A stretch of DNA of 64,000 nt from Actinophytocola sp. (GTDB taxonomy: Bacteria > Actinomycetota > Actinomycetes > Mycobacteriales > Pseudonocardiaceae), in assembly GCA_009377395.1 (NCBI GenBank), contig WHUB01000004.1, forward strand, positions 1,785 through 65,784, read 5' to 3'. This document shows, one piece after another, positions 27,682 through 36,679 of this stretch (its first letter is position 1; each line of letters begins with the position of its first letter). A model generated the notes under the pieces. The model was given only the letters and a program-made list of their open reading frames with translations. It made no database searches and was not told where the DNA came from. The translations under genes were made by a program, and so were the position numbers.

Positions 27682-28287
27682 GTGGGGCTGTGTGTCGGTT
27701 TCGATCTGGACATGACGTTGATCGACCCGAGGGAGGGGATGATCGACGCCATCGACGCGCTGTCGGCCGACGCCGGCGTCGCGCTGGACAGCGCCGGGTT
27801 CGCCGCCCGGCTCGGTCCGCCACTGCCGGTCGGGTTGCGGGCGGCCGGTGCGCCGGACGACCGGATTCCCGAGCTGGTGACCCGATTCCGCACGCTCTAT
27901 CCCGACGTCGTCGTGCCACGAACCGTGCCGATGCCCGGGGCGCTGGCGGCCGTCGCGTCGGTGCGTGAGGCCGGTGGCTCGGTGATCGTCGTGACCGGGA
28001 AGTACCAGCCGAACGCCGAGCTGCACCTGCGGGCGCTCGGCATCGAGGCGGACGCCGTCGCCGGGGAGCTGTTCGCCGAGACGAAGGTCACCGCGCTGGT
28101 CGAGCACGGGGCCTCGATCTACGTCGGAGATCACGTCGCCGACGTGCACGGCGCGCGGCACGCGGGCGCTGCCGCCGTCGCGGTGGCGAGCGGGCCGTGC
28201 GGCACCGACGAACTGGCCGACGCGGGCGCCGACGTGGTGCTGACCAGCTTGGACGACTTCCCGGCCTGGTTCGGAATCAACCGCTGA
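27682..28287 (+). CDS. HAD-family hydrolase (phosphoglycolate phosphatase-like)
   Basis: A 201-residue HAD hydrolase: nucleophile motif GFDLDMTLID (Asp 8 and 10 from GTG 27682), motif II VVTGKY, motif III Lys in AETKV, and motif IV GDHVADV. There is a helical cap of about 60 residues, type C1. The substrate is unknown. A TACGCT hexamer 8 bases upstream of the GTG and the lack of a ribosome-binding site suggest a leaderless mRNA. Confidence 0.83.
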   Translation: MGLCVGFDLDMTLIDPREGMIDAIDALSADAGVALDSAGFAARLGPPLPVGLRAAGAPDDRIPELVTRFRTLYPDVVVPRTVPMPGALAAVASVREAGGSVIVVTGKYQPNAELHLRALGIEADAVAGELFAETKVTALVEHGASIYVGDHVADVHGARHAGAAAVAVASGPCGTDELADAGADVVLTSLDDFPAWFGINR

Positions 28288-28397
28288 TTTTGCGTATATC
28301 GCCACGGCCGCATCGACACAGGTCGGCACGTATGGTAGCCAAATGACTACGCTCATCCGTTCGGGCGTAGGCATTGAGACATCAGGAGGGTCACGCG

Positions 28398-29348
28398 GTG
28401 AGTCCACGAAGTGGATCGTCGTCCCGGCGTGGGCGCCGCGAACGCGGCACGGGCGCGAGAGCGCCAGCGAAGACGAAGACGAAGACCACCACGCGCACCA
28501 CCGTCGACGAGAAGGCAGCGACGGCGGAGACGGCGGAGACGGCAACAGCCGACACCGAGCAGGGCGCCGCCGAGGACGTCGTGTCCCACACTCAGGATGC
28601 TGTGTCCGACGTTCAGGACTCCGAGTCCGGCACTCAGGACTCCGAGTCCGGCGGTGAGGGCGCTGAGTCCGGCGGTGACGACAAGGCAGTCGCCGAGGCC
28701 GCGACGGACGGCGAGGCCGAACCCGAGGCCGCTCAGTTCCCGGAGGTCGACCCGGACGCGGCGGACACGGCGAAGGGCGCCGAGGACGACGCCGCCGACG
28801 CCGAGGCCACACCAGCAGCGACCGAAGAGGCCGAGCCGGCAGCGGAACAGGCGGTGGAGACAGCGGCCGAGCCGGAGCCAGAGCCCGAGGCCGACGCCGC
28901 CCCTGCCACGGCCGAGCCACAGCCCGAGCCCGCCCCGGCCGCCGCGTCGGACGCCGACGTGCCCGCCGCCCCAGCGGCGGCCGACGACCAGGACGACTTC
29001 GAGGACGACGACGCCAGCTCCTGGGTCCGGCCCTACGTCTGGACCGGCGGCCGCACCGAGACGTCACTCGACTTCGCCGTCGAAACCCTCGTCAGCGCGC
29101 GGCAACAGGTCGCGGGCGCCGACGAGACCATGCGCGACGAGCACAAGCGCGTGCTCGACCTGTGCGAGGCGCCCCGCTCGGTGTCCGAGATCGCGGCGCT
29201 GCTGTCGGTGCCGCTCGGCGTGGTCAAGACGTTGCTCGGCACCATGGTCGAGGACGACCTGGTCGTCGTGCACCGCACCAGCGGCTCGGCGGCTGGCCCC
29301 GACCTTGCCCTGATGGAACGGGTGCTGCGGGGCCTCAAGAACCTGTAA
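28398..29348 (+). CDS. DUF742 protein with long acidic low-complexity N-terminus
   Basis: A 316-residue protein starting at GTG 28398, 10 bases after AGGAGG. Residues about 1-30 are basic (RRGRRERG). About 40-200 are rich in Ala, Glu, Pro and Asp. Residues about 61-95 are five 7-residue repeats (VVSHTQD, AVSDVQD, SESGTQD and two variants). The C-terminal about 115 residues are a DUF742 domain (SSWVRPYVWTGGRTE, then VSEIAALLSVPLGVVKTLLG). Unlike other DUF742 genes it has no kinase, roadblock or GTPase gene beside it. The disordered N-terminus is unusual for the family. Confidence 0.8.
   Translation: MSPRSGSSSRRGRRERGTGARAPAKTKTKTTTRTTVDEKAATAETAETATADTEQGAAEDVVSHTQDAVSDVQDSESGTQDSESGGEGAESGGDDKAVAEAATDGEAEPEAAQFPEVDPDAADTAKGAEDDAADAEATPAATEEAEPAAEQAVETAAEPEPEPEADAAPATAEPQPEPAPAAASDADVPAAPAAADDQDDFEDDDASSWVRPYVWTGGRTETSLDFAVETLVSARQQVAGADETMRDEHKRVLDLCEAPRSVSEIAALLSVPLGVVKTLLGTMVEDDLVVVHRTSGSAAGPDLALMERVLRGLKNL
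28578..28682 (-). repeat. 21-bp repeat array inside a coding region, locus B
   Basis: Five units of exactly 21 bp (28578, 28599, 28620, 28641, 28662) lie in frame in the DUF742 gene, so each gives 7 residues. The first unit, reverse-complemented, contains GAGTGTGGGACACGAC, identical to the non-coding copies at 36595. The units diverge from left to right, which suggests an old insertion followed by expansion. Confidence 0.8.
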
Positions 29349-29353
29349 CGGCG

Positions 29354-29563
29354 CTACCCGGAGCGGGCCTCCCGCAATAGCAGCACGAGTCCCGCGGCGA
29401 AACCGACCGAGGCGCACACGACCGATCCCATGGTCAACCACACCGGAATGGCGCGCTCGCCGAGCGCGTACAGGGCGAGCACGACGAGGATGCCGACGAT
29501 CCCGATGACGAAGCACGCCGCCGTAAGGTGCAGCGGTCTTACGGAAAATGGTCGTGTCGGCAT
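29354..29563 (-). CDS. Small two-helix membrane protein (69 aa)
   Basis: It starts at ATG 29563, 5 bases after GGAAGG. Two hydrophobic segments, about residues 13-34 (LTAACFVIGIVGILVVLALY) and 44-63, are joined by a short loop (GERAIPVW), with a basic end REARSG. I do not recognise a family. It is convergent with the DUF742 gene, with 5 bases between stops. Confidence 0.6.
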   Translation of the reverse strand: MPTRPFSVRPLHLTAACFVIGIVGILVVLALYALGERAIPVWLTMGSVVCASVGFAAGLVLLLREARSG

Positions 29564-29666
29564 GCGAGCCTTCCGTAGGACGATGGGGATAACGTCGGTG
29601 ACGTGCGGAACGATTACCGAGAATACCGTGAGCATTGCGAAAGGAACGCGGCTAGGCTGTAACGAG

Positions 29667-29699
29667 ACGCGCGTCGGTGCAGTGACACCGAGGCGCGTT
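29667..29699 (+). promoter_or_regulatory. Hairpin in the leader of the cold-shock gene
   Basis: ACGCGCGTCGGTG pairs with CACCGAGGCGCGTT around a CAGTGA loop with one mismatch, 45 bases upstream of the cold-shock start. A TAGGCT hexamer at 29653-29658 could be the -10. Such a hairpin could affect mRNA stability or translation, but nothing shows temperature control. Confidence 0.4.
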
Positions 29700-29743
29700 A
29701 GTCGTGAGGATAGGAGCTCGCGGCGGGTGAGCAGAGTGAAGGA

Positions 29744-30142
29744 ATGGTGAGTGCGGTGCCGACCGGCAAGGTCAAGTGGTACGACGCGGACAAGGGCTTC
29801 GGGTTCGTTTCACAGGATGACGGCGAGGACGTCTACATCCGCAAGTCCGCATTGCCGCACGGCGTCGACGCGCTGAAGTCCGGCCAGCGGCTCGAGTTCG
29901 GCGTCGCCGATGGCAGGCGCGGGCCGCAGGCGCTCTCGGTGCGGCTGCTCGACCCGCCACCGTCGGTCGCCGAGGCGCGTCGCCGTCCGGCCGAGCAACT
30001 GCACGGCATGGTCGAGGACATGATCAAGATGCTCGAGGCGCGGGTGCAGCCGGACCTGCGCCGGGGCCGCTACCCGGACCGCAAGCACACCAAGCGCATC
30101 GCCGAGGTGCTGCGCGCGGTCGCCCGCGACCTCGACCCGTAG
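29744..30142 (+). CDS. Cold-shock-domain protein with C-terminal extension (CspB-like)
   Basis: A 132-residue protein. Residues about 7-68 are a cold-shock domain with the RNA-binding motifs KGFGFV and VYIRKS (RNP-1 and RNP-2 variants). The remaining about 60 residues form a basic helical tail ([20 protein letters not shown]). This matches the 135-residue mycobacterial CspB (Rv0871) rather than the 67-residue CspA. It would bind single-stranded nucleic acid. The TAG stop overlaps the left TA of MITE copy 3. Confidence 0.88.
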   Translation: MVSAVPTGKVKWYDADKGFGFVSQDDGEDVYIRKSALPHGVDALKSGQRLEFGVADGRRGPQALSVRLLDPPPSVAEARRRPAEQLHGMVEDMIKMLEARVQPDLRRGRYPDRKHTKRIAEVLRAVARDLDP

Positions 30143-30305
30143 GCTGTGCCTCCCAACCTCGCTGATCGCGGTCTTCGCGCCCAGACCGTCGCTGGCCGCG
30201 TTGTCGTCGGGGCACATAGAACCCCGCTATGCGCCCCTCCTCCGCCTTGCCAGCAACGATCTGGATCACGAATCCCATCGATCGGAGATTGGGAGACACA
30301 GCCTG
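30140..30305. mobile_element. MITE-like palindromic element, copy 3
   Basis: About 162 bp with ends AGGCTGTGCCTCCCAACCTC and, reverse-complemented from the right, AGGCTGTGTCTCCCAATCTC (18 of 20). It resembles copy 2 most closely inside. The left TAG is the stop codon of the cold-shock gene. The right end lies 5 bases before the convergent MFS stop. Confidence 0.85.
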
Positions 30306-30309
30306 ACCG

Positions 30310-31833
30310 TCACCTCCGCACGGCTCGCCGCAGCGCGTCGGGGCTCGGCAGCAGCGAACGGCCGTGCCGCGCGAGCAGGGTCTGGACCAGGCCGAGCGCG
30401 AGCAGCGCCGAGATGACGAGGAACCCGAGCCAGTAGGTCGGCGGCAGCAGCAGACCGACCGCGCCGCCACAGCACCAGGCGAGCTGTAACACGGTTTCGG
30501 AGCGGCCGAACGCCGAGGCGCGCGACCGCTCCGGCAGGTCGTGCTGGATCACGGCGTCCAGGCTGATCTTGGCCAGTGCGCTCGCCGTCGCCCCGACGAG
30601 GCCGACGACCGCCGCCGTCGGCACGCCGGGCAGGATCGCGGCGAGCACCGTCGCGCCGAGCGTCGCGGCGACGGCGCCGGTGATCACCTGGTCCGGCCTG
30701 CCCAGGTACTTCCGGGAGCCGACGGCGTTGCCGAGGAACCCGCCGAGCCCCGCCGCGCCGCCGATGACGCCGAGCAGCAGCAACTGGACGAACGGCCCGT
30801 CGTCGTTCTGCTCGGCACCCGCCTTGACCGCGAACGCCGCGAACAGCATCAGGAACCCGGTCAGCAGCCGCACCGAGCCGTTGCCCCACAGCGCGTGCAC
30901 GACGCCCGGCCCGATGTGCCGCTTCCGCCGCCGCAGCGGCCGGGTGTGCAGCGTCGTCGGTTCCTCGCCCTCGGTGTGCTCGACCCAGCTCGGGATGCGC
31001 ATCGCCTGGAACGCGCCGACGCCGCAGATCGTCGCGGCGAACAGCAGCGCGCCCGGCGAGTCGGTCAGCCAGCTGAACAGGCTCGCGACGCCGCCGCCGA
31101 CACCGGCCGCCGCGAGGCCGAACACCGTCAGCCGGGCGTTGGTCTTGGACAGCGTGATGTCCGGCGGCACCACTCGCGGCGTGATCGCGGATTTCAGCAC
31201 GATGAACGACTTCGACAGCACCAGTTTGCCGAGCGCGGCCGGGTACAGCGCCCAGGTGTCGAAGTAGACCGCGATGATCACGCACATCAGCGCCTGGCCC
31301 GCCGAGGCCACCGACATCGCCACCCGGCGCCCGTGCTGCACCCGGTCGAGCGCGGGCCCGATCAGTGGCGCGATCAGCGCGAACGGTGCGAGCGTGACCA
31401 GTAGGTACAGCGCCACCTTGCCCTGGCTCTCCGCACTGGCCGCCGAGAAGAACAGCGTGTTGGCCAGCGCGACGGCGAGGGCGGCGTCGCTGGCGTAGTT
31501 GAGCATGAGGGCGTAGCTGAGCGAGGTCAGTCCCGACTTCTCCGCGCCGTCCGCCCCGTGCATGCGGTGGAAGGCGTCGACCGCGCGGCCGGACAGCTCC
31601 CGGCCGCGCATCGCGGCGACCCTGGTCACGGTGAGCTTCTTCGGCACCCGCTGCCGTGTCCGGTCGTTCTCCGGCGGCGGCGGTCGCCTCGCCCGCGATC
31701 CGCCCGGCGGGCGGATGTGGCCGTCGGTGCCGTAGCGGTCGAAACCTCCCGCGCCCGGCTCGGCGGCGGCACGACGCTGCCGGTCGCCGTAATGGGGCGA
31801 GCCGGACTTGCCTGCCGAGCCGGAACCGAACAC
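30310..31833 (-). CDS. Major facilitator superfamily membrane protein
   Basis: A 507-residue protein with a 95-residue basic cytoplasmic N-terminus and about 12 hydrophobic segments. DRVQHGRRVAMS between helices 2 and 3 resembles the MFS motif A loop. Its place after the cold-shock gene matches Rv0876c in mycobacteria. The substrate is unknown. The start at GTG 31833 is uncertain: AAGGA directly abuts it, and the real start may be nearer the first helix. Confidence 0.8.
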   Translation of the reverse strand: MFGSGSAGKSGSPHYGDRQRRAAAEPGAGGFDRYGTDGHIRPPGGSRARRPPPPENDRTRQRVPKKLTVTRVAAMRGRELSGRAVDAFHRMHGADGAEKSGLTSLSYALMLNYASDAALAVALANTLFFSAASAESQGKVALYLLVTLAPFALIAPLIGPALDRVQHGRRVAMSVASAGQALMCVIIAVYFDTWALYPAALGKLVLSKSFIVLKSAITPRVVPPDITLSKTNARLTVFGLAAAGVGGGVASLFSWLTDSPGALLFAATICGVGAFQAMRIPSWVEHTEGEEPTTLHTRPLRRRKRHIGPGVVHALWGNGSVRLLTGFLMLFAAFAVKAGAEQNDDGPFVQLLLLGVIGGAAGLGGFLGNAVGSRKYLGRPDQVITGAVAATLGATVLAAILPGVPTAAVVGLVGATASALAKISLDAVIQHDLPERSRASAFGRSETVLQLAWCCGGAVGLLLPPTYWLGFLVISALLALGLVQTLLARHGRSLLPSPDALRRAVRR

Positions 31834-31887
31834 TCCTTAATCCTGCCCTATCCGCGCCTACCCAGGGTGTACCGCCCAGGGTGTGCC

Positions 31888-32733
31888 TCACTCCGGAACG
31901 AAGCGCACCCGGAACGTCTTGGGCCAGAGCTTGCCGGTGACGAAGAAGAACTCGCTGCCCGGGACGGCGGCGATGCCGTTGAGCACGTCGGCGCCGTCCC
32001 GTTCGGACGGCGTGAGCAGCCCCGACGCGTCGATCGTGCCGGTGACCCTGCCGGTCGCCGGGTCGATGCGCAGGATCGTGTTGGTCTGCCACACGTTCGC
32101 GTAGACGGTGCCGCCGACGCATTCCAGCTCGTTGAGCTGGTCGACGGGCTCACCGGCGGCGCGCACCTCGACCGACCCGGTCTCGGCGAACGTGGCGGGA
32201 TCGCGGAACGTCAGTGTGGCCGAGCCGTCGCTCATCACCAGTCGCTGCCTGTCGTCCTGGTAGCACAGTCCCCAGCCCTCGCCGGAGTACGAGACGCGGT
32301 TCTGCTCGGCGAGCGTGTCGGCGTCCCGCCTGATCGCGATGCCGTTCTGCCACGTCAGCTGCCAGAGCGAGTCGTCGACGACCGTGATGCCCTCGCCGAA
32401 CAGCGGCGGCGGCAGGTCGGCCCTGGCCAGCACGCTGCCCGTCGTGGTGTCGATGGCCCGCACCCAGGACCGCCCGACCAGGCCAGTACCCTCATACAGG
32501 ACGCCGTGTGCGATCTCATATCCCTGTGTGAAAGCGTTTGTGTCATGTGGAAGCGTCTCCAGGACCTGCGCACGCAAGCGCTCGGGCGGTTGCGGCGCAA
32601 CTATCCCGGCCTCACCATCGGTCGCAGAACCACTCCCGGGTTGCCCGCTCGCGCTGCATCCGGCGAGCACAACCCCGGTGAGCAGCGCGCTCACGAGGAT
32701 CAGGGTGCCGATCGTGAAGAGTCCGCTACGCAC
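31888..32733 (-). CDS. Secreted glutaminyl-peptide cyclotransferase, lipoprotein
   Basis: A 281-residue bacterial-type (five-bladed propeller) glutaminyl cyclase. The lipobox is VVLAGC near residue 25. Family blocks: DTNAFTQGYEI, LYEGTGLVGRS, LFGEGITVVDD, LTWQNGIAI, and LNELECVGG with VYANVWQTNTILRID. It forms N-terminal pyroglutamate on exported proteins or peptides. GTG 32733 lies 8 bases after GGAGG. It is divergent from the DUF3027 gene, with 42 bp between starts. Confidence 0.87.
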   Translation of the reverse strand: MRSGLFTIGTLILVSALLTGVVLAGCSASGQPGSGSATDGEAGIVAPQPPERLRAQVLETLPHDTNAFTQGYEIAHGVLYEGTGLVGRSWVRAIDTTTGSVLARADLPPPLFGEGITVVDDSLWQLTWQNGIAIRRDADTLAEQNRVSYSGEGWGLCYQDDRQRLVMSDGSATLTFRDPATFAETGSVEVRAAGEPVDQLNELECVGGTVYANVWQTNTILRIDPATGRVTGTIDASGLLTPSERDGADVLNGIAAVPGSEFFFVTGKLWPKTFRVRFVPE

Positions 32734-32775
32734 CAGCCAAGCCTCCCTGAACAACCTGCGACTACTCTCGACACC

Positions 32776-33588
32776 ATGAGTTCGACTCCGACCGCAGCCG
32801 ACACCGAGCCGCAGCGGCCAGCGCCGGAGCTGGTCGACGCGGTCGAGCTGTCGCGCTCGGTCGCCCGGGACGAGGCGGCCGACCGCGGGTACGACCCGGG
32901 CTCGGCCGTGGCCGAGCATATCGGCGTCGCACCGGAGGGCCCGGACTGCGTCACCCATATGTTCGGCGCCAACGTGCCTGGGTATCGGGGCTGGCGCTGG
33001 GAGGTCACGGTCGCGACTGCGGGCGACGAGTTCCCGGTGACCGTCAGCGAAGTGCTGCTGCGACCCGGCGACGACGCCCTCGTCGCCAAGGAGTGGGTGC
33101 CGTGGGAGCGCCGCGTGCGCCCCGGCGACCTCGGCATCGGAGACATCTTCCCGACCGAGCCCGACGACGAGCGTCTCGTGCCCGCCTACCTCGAAAGCGA
33201 CGACCCCGCCGTCGAGGACACCGCGATGGAGCTCGGCCTCGGCCGCAAGCGGGTGATGTCGCGGGCCGGACGTCTCGACGCCGCCGCGCGGTGGGGCTCC
33301 GGCGAGTTCGGGCCGCGCTCCGACATGGCCCGCAGCGTGCGGGAGCCCTGCGGCACCTGCGGGTTCTACCTGCCGGTCGCGGGCTCGCTCAGCGCGGCGT
33401 TCGGCGTGTGCGGCAACGAGATCGCGCCCGCCGACGGGCACGTCGTCAACGTCGAGTACGGCTGCGGAGCGCACTCCGAGATCGTGGTCGACAAGAGCGC
33501 CCCGGTCCCCGTCGCCGACCTGATCTACGACGACTCGCTGCTGGACGTCGAATCGCACGCCGGCGCGGGCGCGCCTGGTGACGGCTGA
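32776..33588 (+). CDS. DUF3027 protein
   Basis: A 270-residue protein of unknown function, matching Rv0877 in position. It has VTHMFGANVPGYRGWRWEVTV near residue 59, and a cysteine pair-rich segment REPCGTCGFYLPVAGSL...CGNE with a later GCGAHSE that looks able to bind a metal. No signal or membrane segment. The last 11 bases overlap the next gene, so the two are likely co-translated. Confidence 0.8.
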   Translation: MSSTPTAADTEPQRPAPELVDAVELSRSVARDEAADRGYDPGSAVAEHIGVAPEGPDCVTHMFGANVPGYRGWRWEVTVATAGDEFPVTVSEVLLRPGDDALVAKEWVPWERRVRPGDLGIGDIFPTEPDDERLVPAYLESDDPAVEDTAMELGLGRKRVMSRAGRLDAAARWGSGEFGPRSDMARSVREPCGTCGFYLPVAGSLSAAFGVCGNEIAPADGHVVNVEYGCGAHSEIVVDKSAPVPVADLIYDDSLLDVESHAGAGAPGDG

Positions 33589-36523
33589 CCCGTTCGGCAC
33601 CGCCGCGCTGCGCGACGCCGCGTTGCAGGCGTGGCGTGCCTCGCCGACCCGGTTCACCGAGGACGCCAACGCCGAGGAGGACCTGCGCCTCGGCGGCTAC
33701 GCCGACCGGCTGTTCGTCGAGCTGGCGCAGAACGCCGCCGACGCGGCCACCCTCGCCGGGGTGCCCGGTCGGCTGCGGGTGTCGGTGGCCGACGGTGAGC
33801 TGCGGGTGGCCAACATCGGCGCGCCACTCGACGCCGACGGCGTCGCCGCGCTCGCCTCGCTGCGAGCGTCCGCCAAGCGCGCCGGGCTGACGGTCGGCCG
33901 GTTCGGGGTCGGGTTCGCCGCCGTGCTCGCGGTGTCGAGCGAGCCACGGGTGGTCTCACGCACCGGGAGCGTGGCGTTCTCCGAGACGCGGACGCGGGCG
34001 GCCGTCGCCGAGCTGCCTGAGCTGGCGCCGCAGCTGCGCAGGCGGGACGGCGCGGTGCCGGTGCTGCGGTTGGTGTGGCCGGTCGAGGAGCGGCCGCCGG
34101 AGGGCTTCGACACCGAGGTGCGACTGCCGCTGCGCCCCGGCGTCGACATCGACGCGCTGCTGGCCGGTATCGCCGCCGAGATCGACGACGTGCTGCTCAC
34201 GCTGCCCGAGCTGACGCGGATCGAGCTGCCGGACGCGGTGTGGACTCGATCAGGGTCCGAGGTCGTGACGATCGCCCGTGACGGCGAGCCGGTCCGGCGG
34301 TGGCGGGTGCGCGAGACCGATGGCGAGCTCACCGCCGAGCAGGCGGCGACGCTCGGCGTCGAGGCCGTGCCCCGATGGACCGCGCTGTGGGCGTTGCCGG
34401 TCGACGCCGACGGCGCGCCGGTGCCGCTGGAGCACGACGTGCTGCACGCGCCGACCCCGACCGACGAGCGGCTCAGCCTGCCGGCGCGGCTGATCGCGTC
34501 GGTGCCGGTCGAGCCGTCGCGCAGGCGGGTGCTCGCGGGCCCGGCCGCGTCGGCCGTGCTGGCCGGTGCCGCCGATGAGTACCTGGCGCTGGTGCGGTCG
34601 GTCGATGTCGAACATCGGTTGGCGCTGGTGCCGTCGTCCGGCTTCCCGCTGTCCGAAGTGGACTCGACGCTGCGTGATCTGGTCGCGGACCGACTGCGGT
34701 CGGAGTCGTGGCTGCCGCGTGCGGGCGGCGGTGAGCTGTCCGGCGGTGGGGCGCGGGTGCTCGACGTCGACCAGCCCGAGCTTGCCGCGCTGCTCGGTGA
34801 CGTGCTGGACGACGTGGCGGCTCCGGCGGGGCCGGGCGTGCTGCGGGCGCTGGCGCCGCTCGGCGCGGCGACGCTCACCGTCGGCGGCGCCGTGGACGCC
34901 CTCGCCGGGACCTCCCGGCCCGCGAGCTGGTGGCGTCAGCTGTACGACCTGCTCACGACGGCCCTCGACGCGCACGCGGTCAGCGCCGACGCGCTGTCGG
35001 GCGTTCCGGTGCCGCTGATCGACGGCAGGCTGGTGACCGGTGTGCGGGGTGTGCTGTTGCCCGAGTTCGCCGCGCCGGAGCTGCTCGAGCTGGTCGCGGC
35101 GGCCGACGTGGTCGGGCTGCACGTCGCCGACCCCGAGGTGGCGCATCCGCTGCTGCGGCGGATCGGCGCGAGCGGGGTCGACGCGCCCGGGCTGCTGGCC
35201 GCACCCGCGGTGCGGGCGGCGGTAGAACGCAGCGCGACCGACGCGGCGGCGGGGATGGATGTGGGTCCGCTGCTGCGGCTGGTGCTGCGGCTGGTGTCCG
35301 AGGTCGGCGCCGGTCCCGACTACGGCTGGCTCGGCGCGCTGGCGCTGCCCGCCGCCGATGGCGACTGGCGCCGGGCGGACGAGCTGCTGCTGCCGTCCTC
35401 CCCGCTGCTCGACGTTGTCGCCGAGGACGCGATCGGCGCGGATGGCCCGCTCGACGTGCTCGACAAGGATCTCGCCGCACGCTGGACCTCCGAGACGCTG
35501 CGCGCGGTGAGGGTGCTGGACGGCTTCGCCGTCGTCGCCGACGCCGAGCCGGTCGAGGCCGACCACGACCTACCCGACGAGCAGGAGTGGTGGGACTCCC
35601 GCGCCGAGCCGCCCGCGTCGCTGCTCGCGGTGCGCGACCTCGACCTGGTGGCCGACGACGCCTGGCCCGCCGCGCTCCGGCTGCTGGCCGGGCAGCGCGA
35701 GACGTGGCAGGCGGTCACCGCGCCCGGCGGGCACACCGGGTGGTGGCTGGCGCGGTTCGCCGAGCTCGGCGGTCGGCCGCCGAACGCGTGGCGGCTACCG
35801 GAGTGCGAGACGCTGACCGGGCTCTACGACCCCGTGCCAGAGCTGGGGCTTTCGCGGGACGTGCTGGTCGCCGCCGGGGTGCGGGAGACGCTCGGCGTCA
35901 CCGACGCCGAGGACGCCGATGACCTGCTCGGCAGGCTGGCCGATCCGGTGCGATCGCCTCGGCAGGGCGTCGTGCTGCGAGCGCACGCGGCGCTGGCCGT
36001 GCTGCGGCCGGACCAGGCCGCCGCCGTCACCCCGCCCGACGCGGTGCGCGCGCTGGACGTCGGCGTCGCCGACGCCGACGCGGTCGGCGTGCTCGACGCG
36101 CCATGGCTGCTCGGCGTGGTGGATCCGGCGACGCTGGTCGCCGCAGACACCGTCGCGGCGGCCGGCGCGCTCGCCGACGTGCTCGACCTGCCGCTGGCCA
36201 GCGAGCGGGTCGCGGGCACGGTGGTGTCCGAAGGGGAGCTGGCAGGCTGGTCCGAGCTGAGCGCGGTGCGTGCGGTGGCGGAGCTGCTGGACGTCGACGT
36301 CCCCGAGGGCGGCGTCAGCCTGCACGCCGAGTTGGCGGTCCGGCTGGACGGCGGCGCGGTGGTCGCCGCGCCGTGGTGGGTCGACACCGACGGCATCGTC
36401 CACGCCGACGACACCGAAGCCGGCCTCGCCCGCGCCTTCGCCCACACTGCCGGACGCTGGCCCGACCGCCACCTCATCACCGCCCTCCTCACCGACCCCT
36501 CCGCCACCACGCTGTTGGGCTGA
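33578..36523 (+). CDS. Large sacsin/Hsp90-like ATPase-domain protein
   Basis: A 981-residue protein whose first about 200 residues form a GHKL/Hsp90-type ATPase as in sacsin: FVELAQNAADAATLAG (N-box Glu/Asn), VANIGAPLD, and GRFGVGFAAVLA. The remaining about 780 residues are Leu/Ala/Val/Asp-rich with no motif I recognise and no membrane segment. Related proteins are annotated as ATP-binding or 'molecular chaperone Hsp90' without proven function. It starts at GTG 33578 inside the DUF3027 gene. A repeat array follows its stop directly. Confidence 0.8.
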   Translation: MTADPFGTAALRDAALQAWRASPTRFTEDANAEEDLRLGGYADRLFVELAQNAADAATLAGVPGRLRVSVADGELRVANIGAPLDADGVAALASLRASAKRAGLTVGRFGVGFAAVLAVSSEPRVVSRTGSVAFSETRTRAAVAELPELAPQLRRRDGAVPVLRLVWPVEERPPEGFDTEVRLPLRPGVDIDALLAGIAAEIDDVLLTLPELTRIELPDAVWTRSGSEVVTIARDGEPVRRWRVRETDGELTAEQAATLGVEAVPRWTALWALPVDADGAPVPLEHDVLHAPTPTDERLSLPARLIASVPVEPSRRRVLAGPAASAVLAGAADEYLALVRSVDVEHRLALVPSSGFPLSEVDSTLRDLVADRLRSESWLPRAGGGELSGGGARVLDVDQPELAALLGDVLDDVAAPAGPGVLRALAPLGAATLTVGGAVDALAGTSRPASWWRQLYDLLTTALDAHAVSADALSGVPVPLIDGRLVTGVRGVLLPEFAAPELLELVAAADVVGLHVADPEVAHPLLRRIGASGVDAPGLLAAPAVRAAVERSATDAAAGMDVGPLLRLVLRLVSEVGAGPDYGWLGALALPAADGDWRRADELLLPSSPLLDVVAEDAIGADGPLDVLDKDLAARWTSETLRAVRVLDGFAVVADAEPVEADHDLPDEQEWWDSRAEPPASLLAVRDLDLVADDAWPAALRLLAGQRETWQAVTAPGGHTGWWLARFAELGGRPPNAWRLPECETLTGLYDPVPELGLSRDVLVAAGVRETLGVTDAEDADDLLGRLADPVRSPRQGVVLRAHAALAVLRPDQAAAVTPPDAVRALDVGVADADAVGVLDAPWLLGVVDPATLVAADTVAAAGALADVLDLPLASERVAGTVVSEGELAGWSELSAVRAVAELLDVDVPEGGVSLHAELAVRLDGGAVVAAPWWVDTDGIVHADDTEAGLARAFAHTAGRWPDRHLITALLTDPSATTLLG

Positions 36524-36679
36524 CGTCGTGTCCTGCGTTGGGGACGCTGTGTTCCACAGTCGCACCAGCGCCCAACGTGGAACTCGCGGGCGTGAGTGTG
36601 GGACACGACGGGAGGAGTGTGGGACACGCAGGCAGGAACGGAGGACACGACGGCACGAACGCAGGACACGACGCAAGAG
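36524..36679. repeat. 21-bp repeat array in two opposing orientations, locus C
   Basis: The entire gap between two convergent genes is repeat. At least two units in reverse orientation (GTCGTGTCCTGCG and GCTGTGTTCCAC, 36525-36566) are followed by five in forward orientation starting at 36574, 36595, 36616, 36637 and 36658, four of 21 bp and the last of 20. Opposed copies allow the region to fold into a hairpin, and it may serve as a terminator for both genes. Confidence 0.8.
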
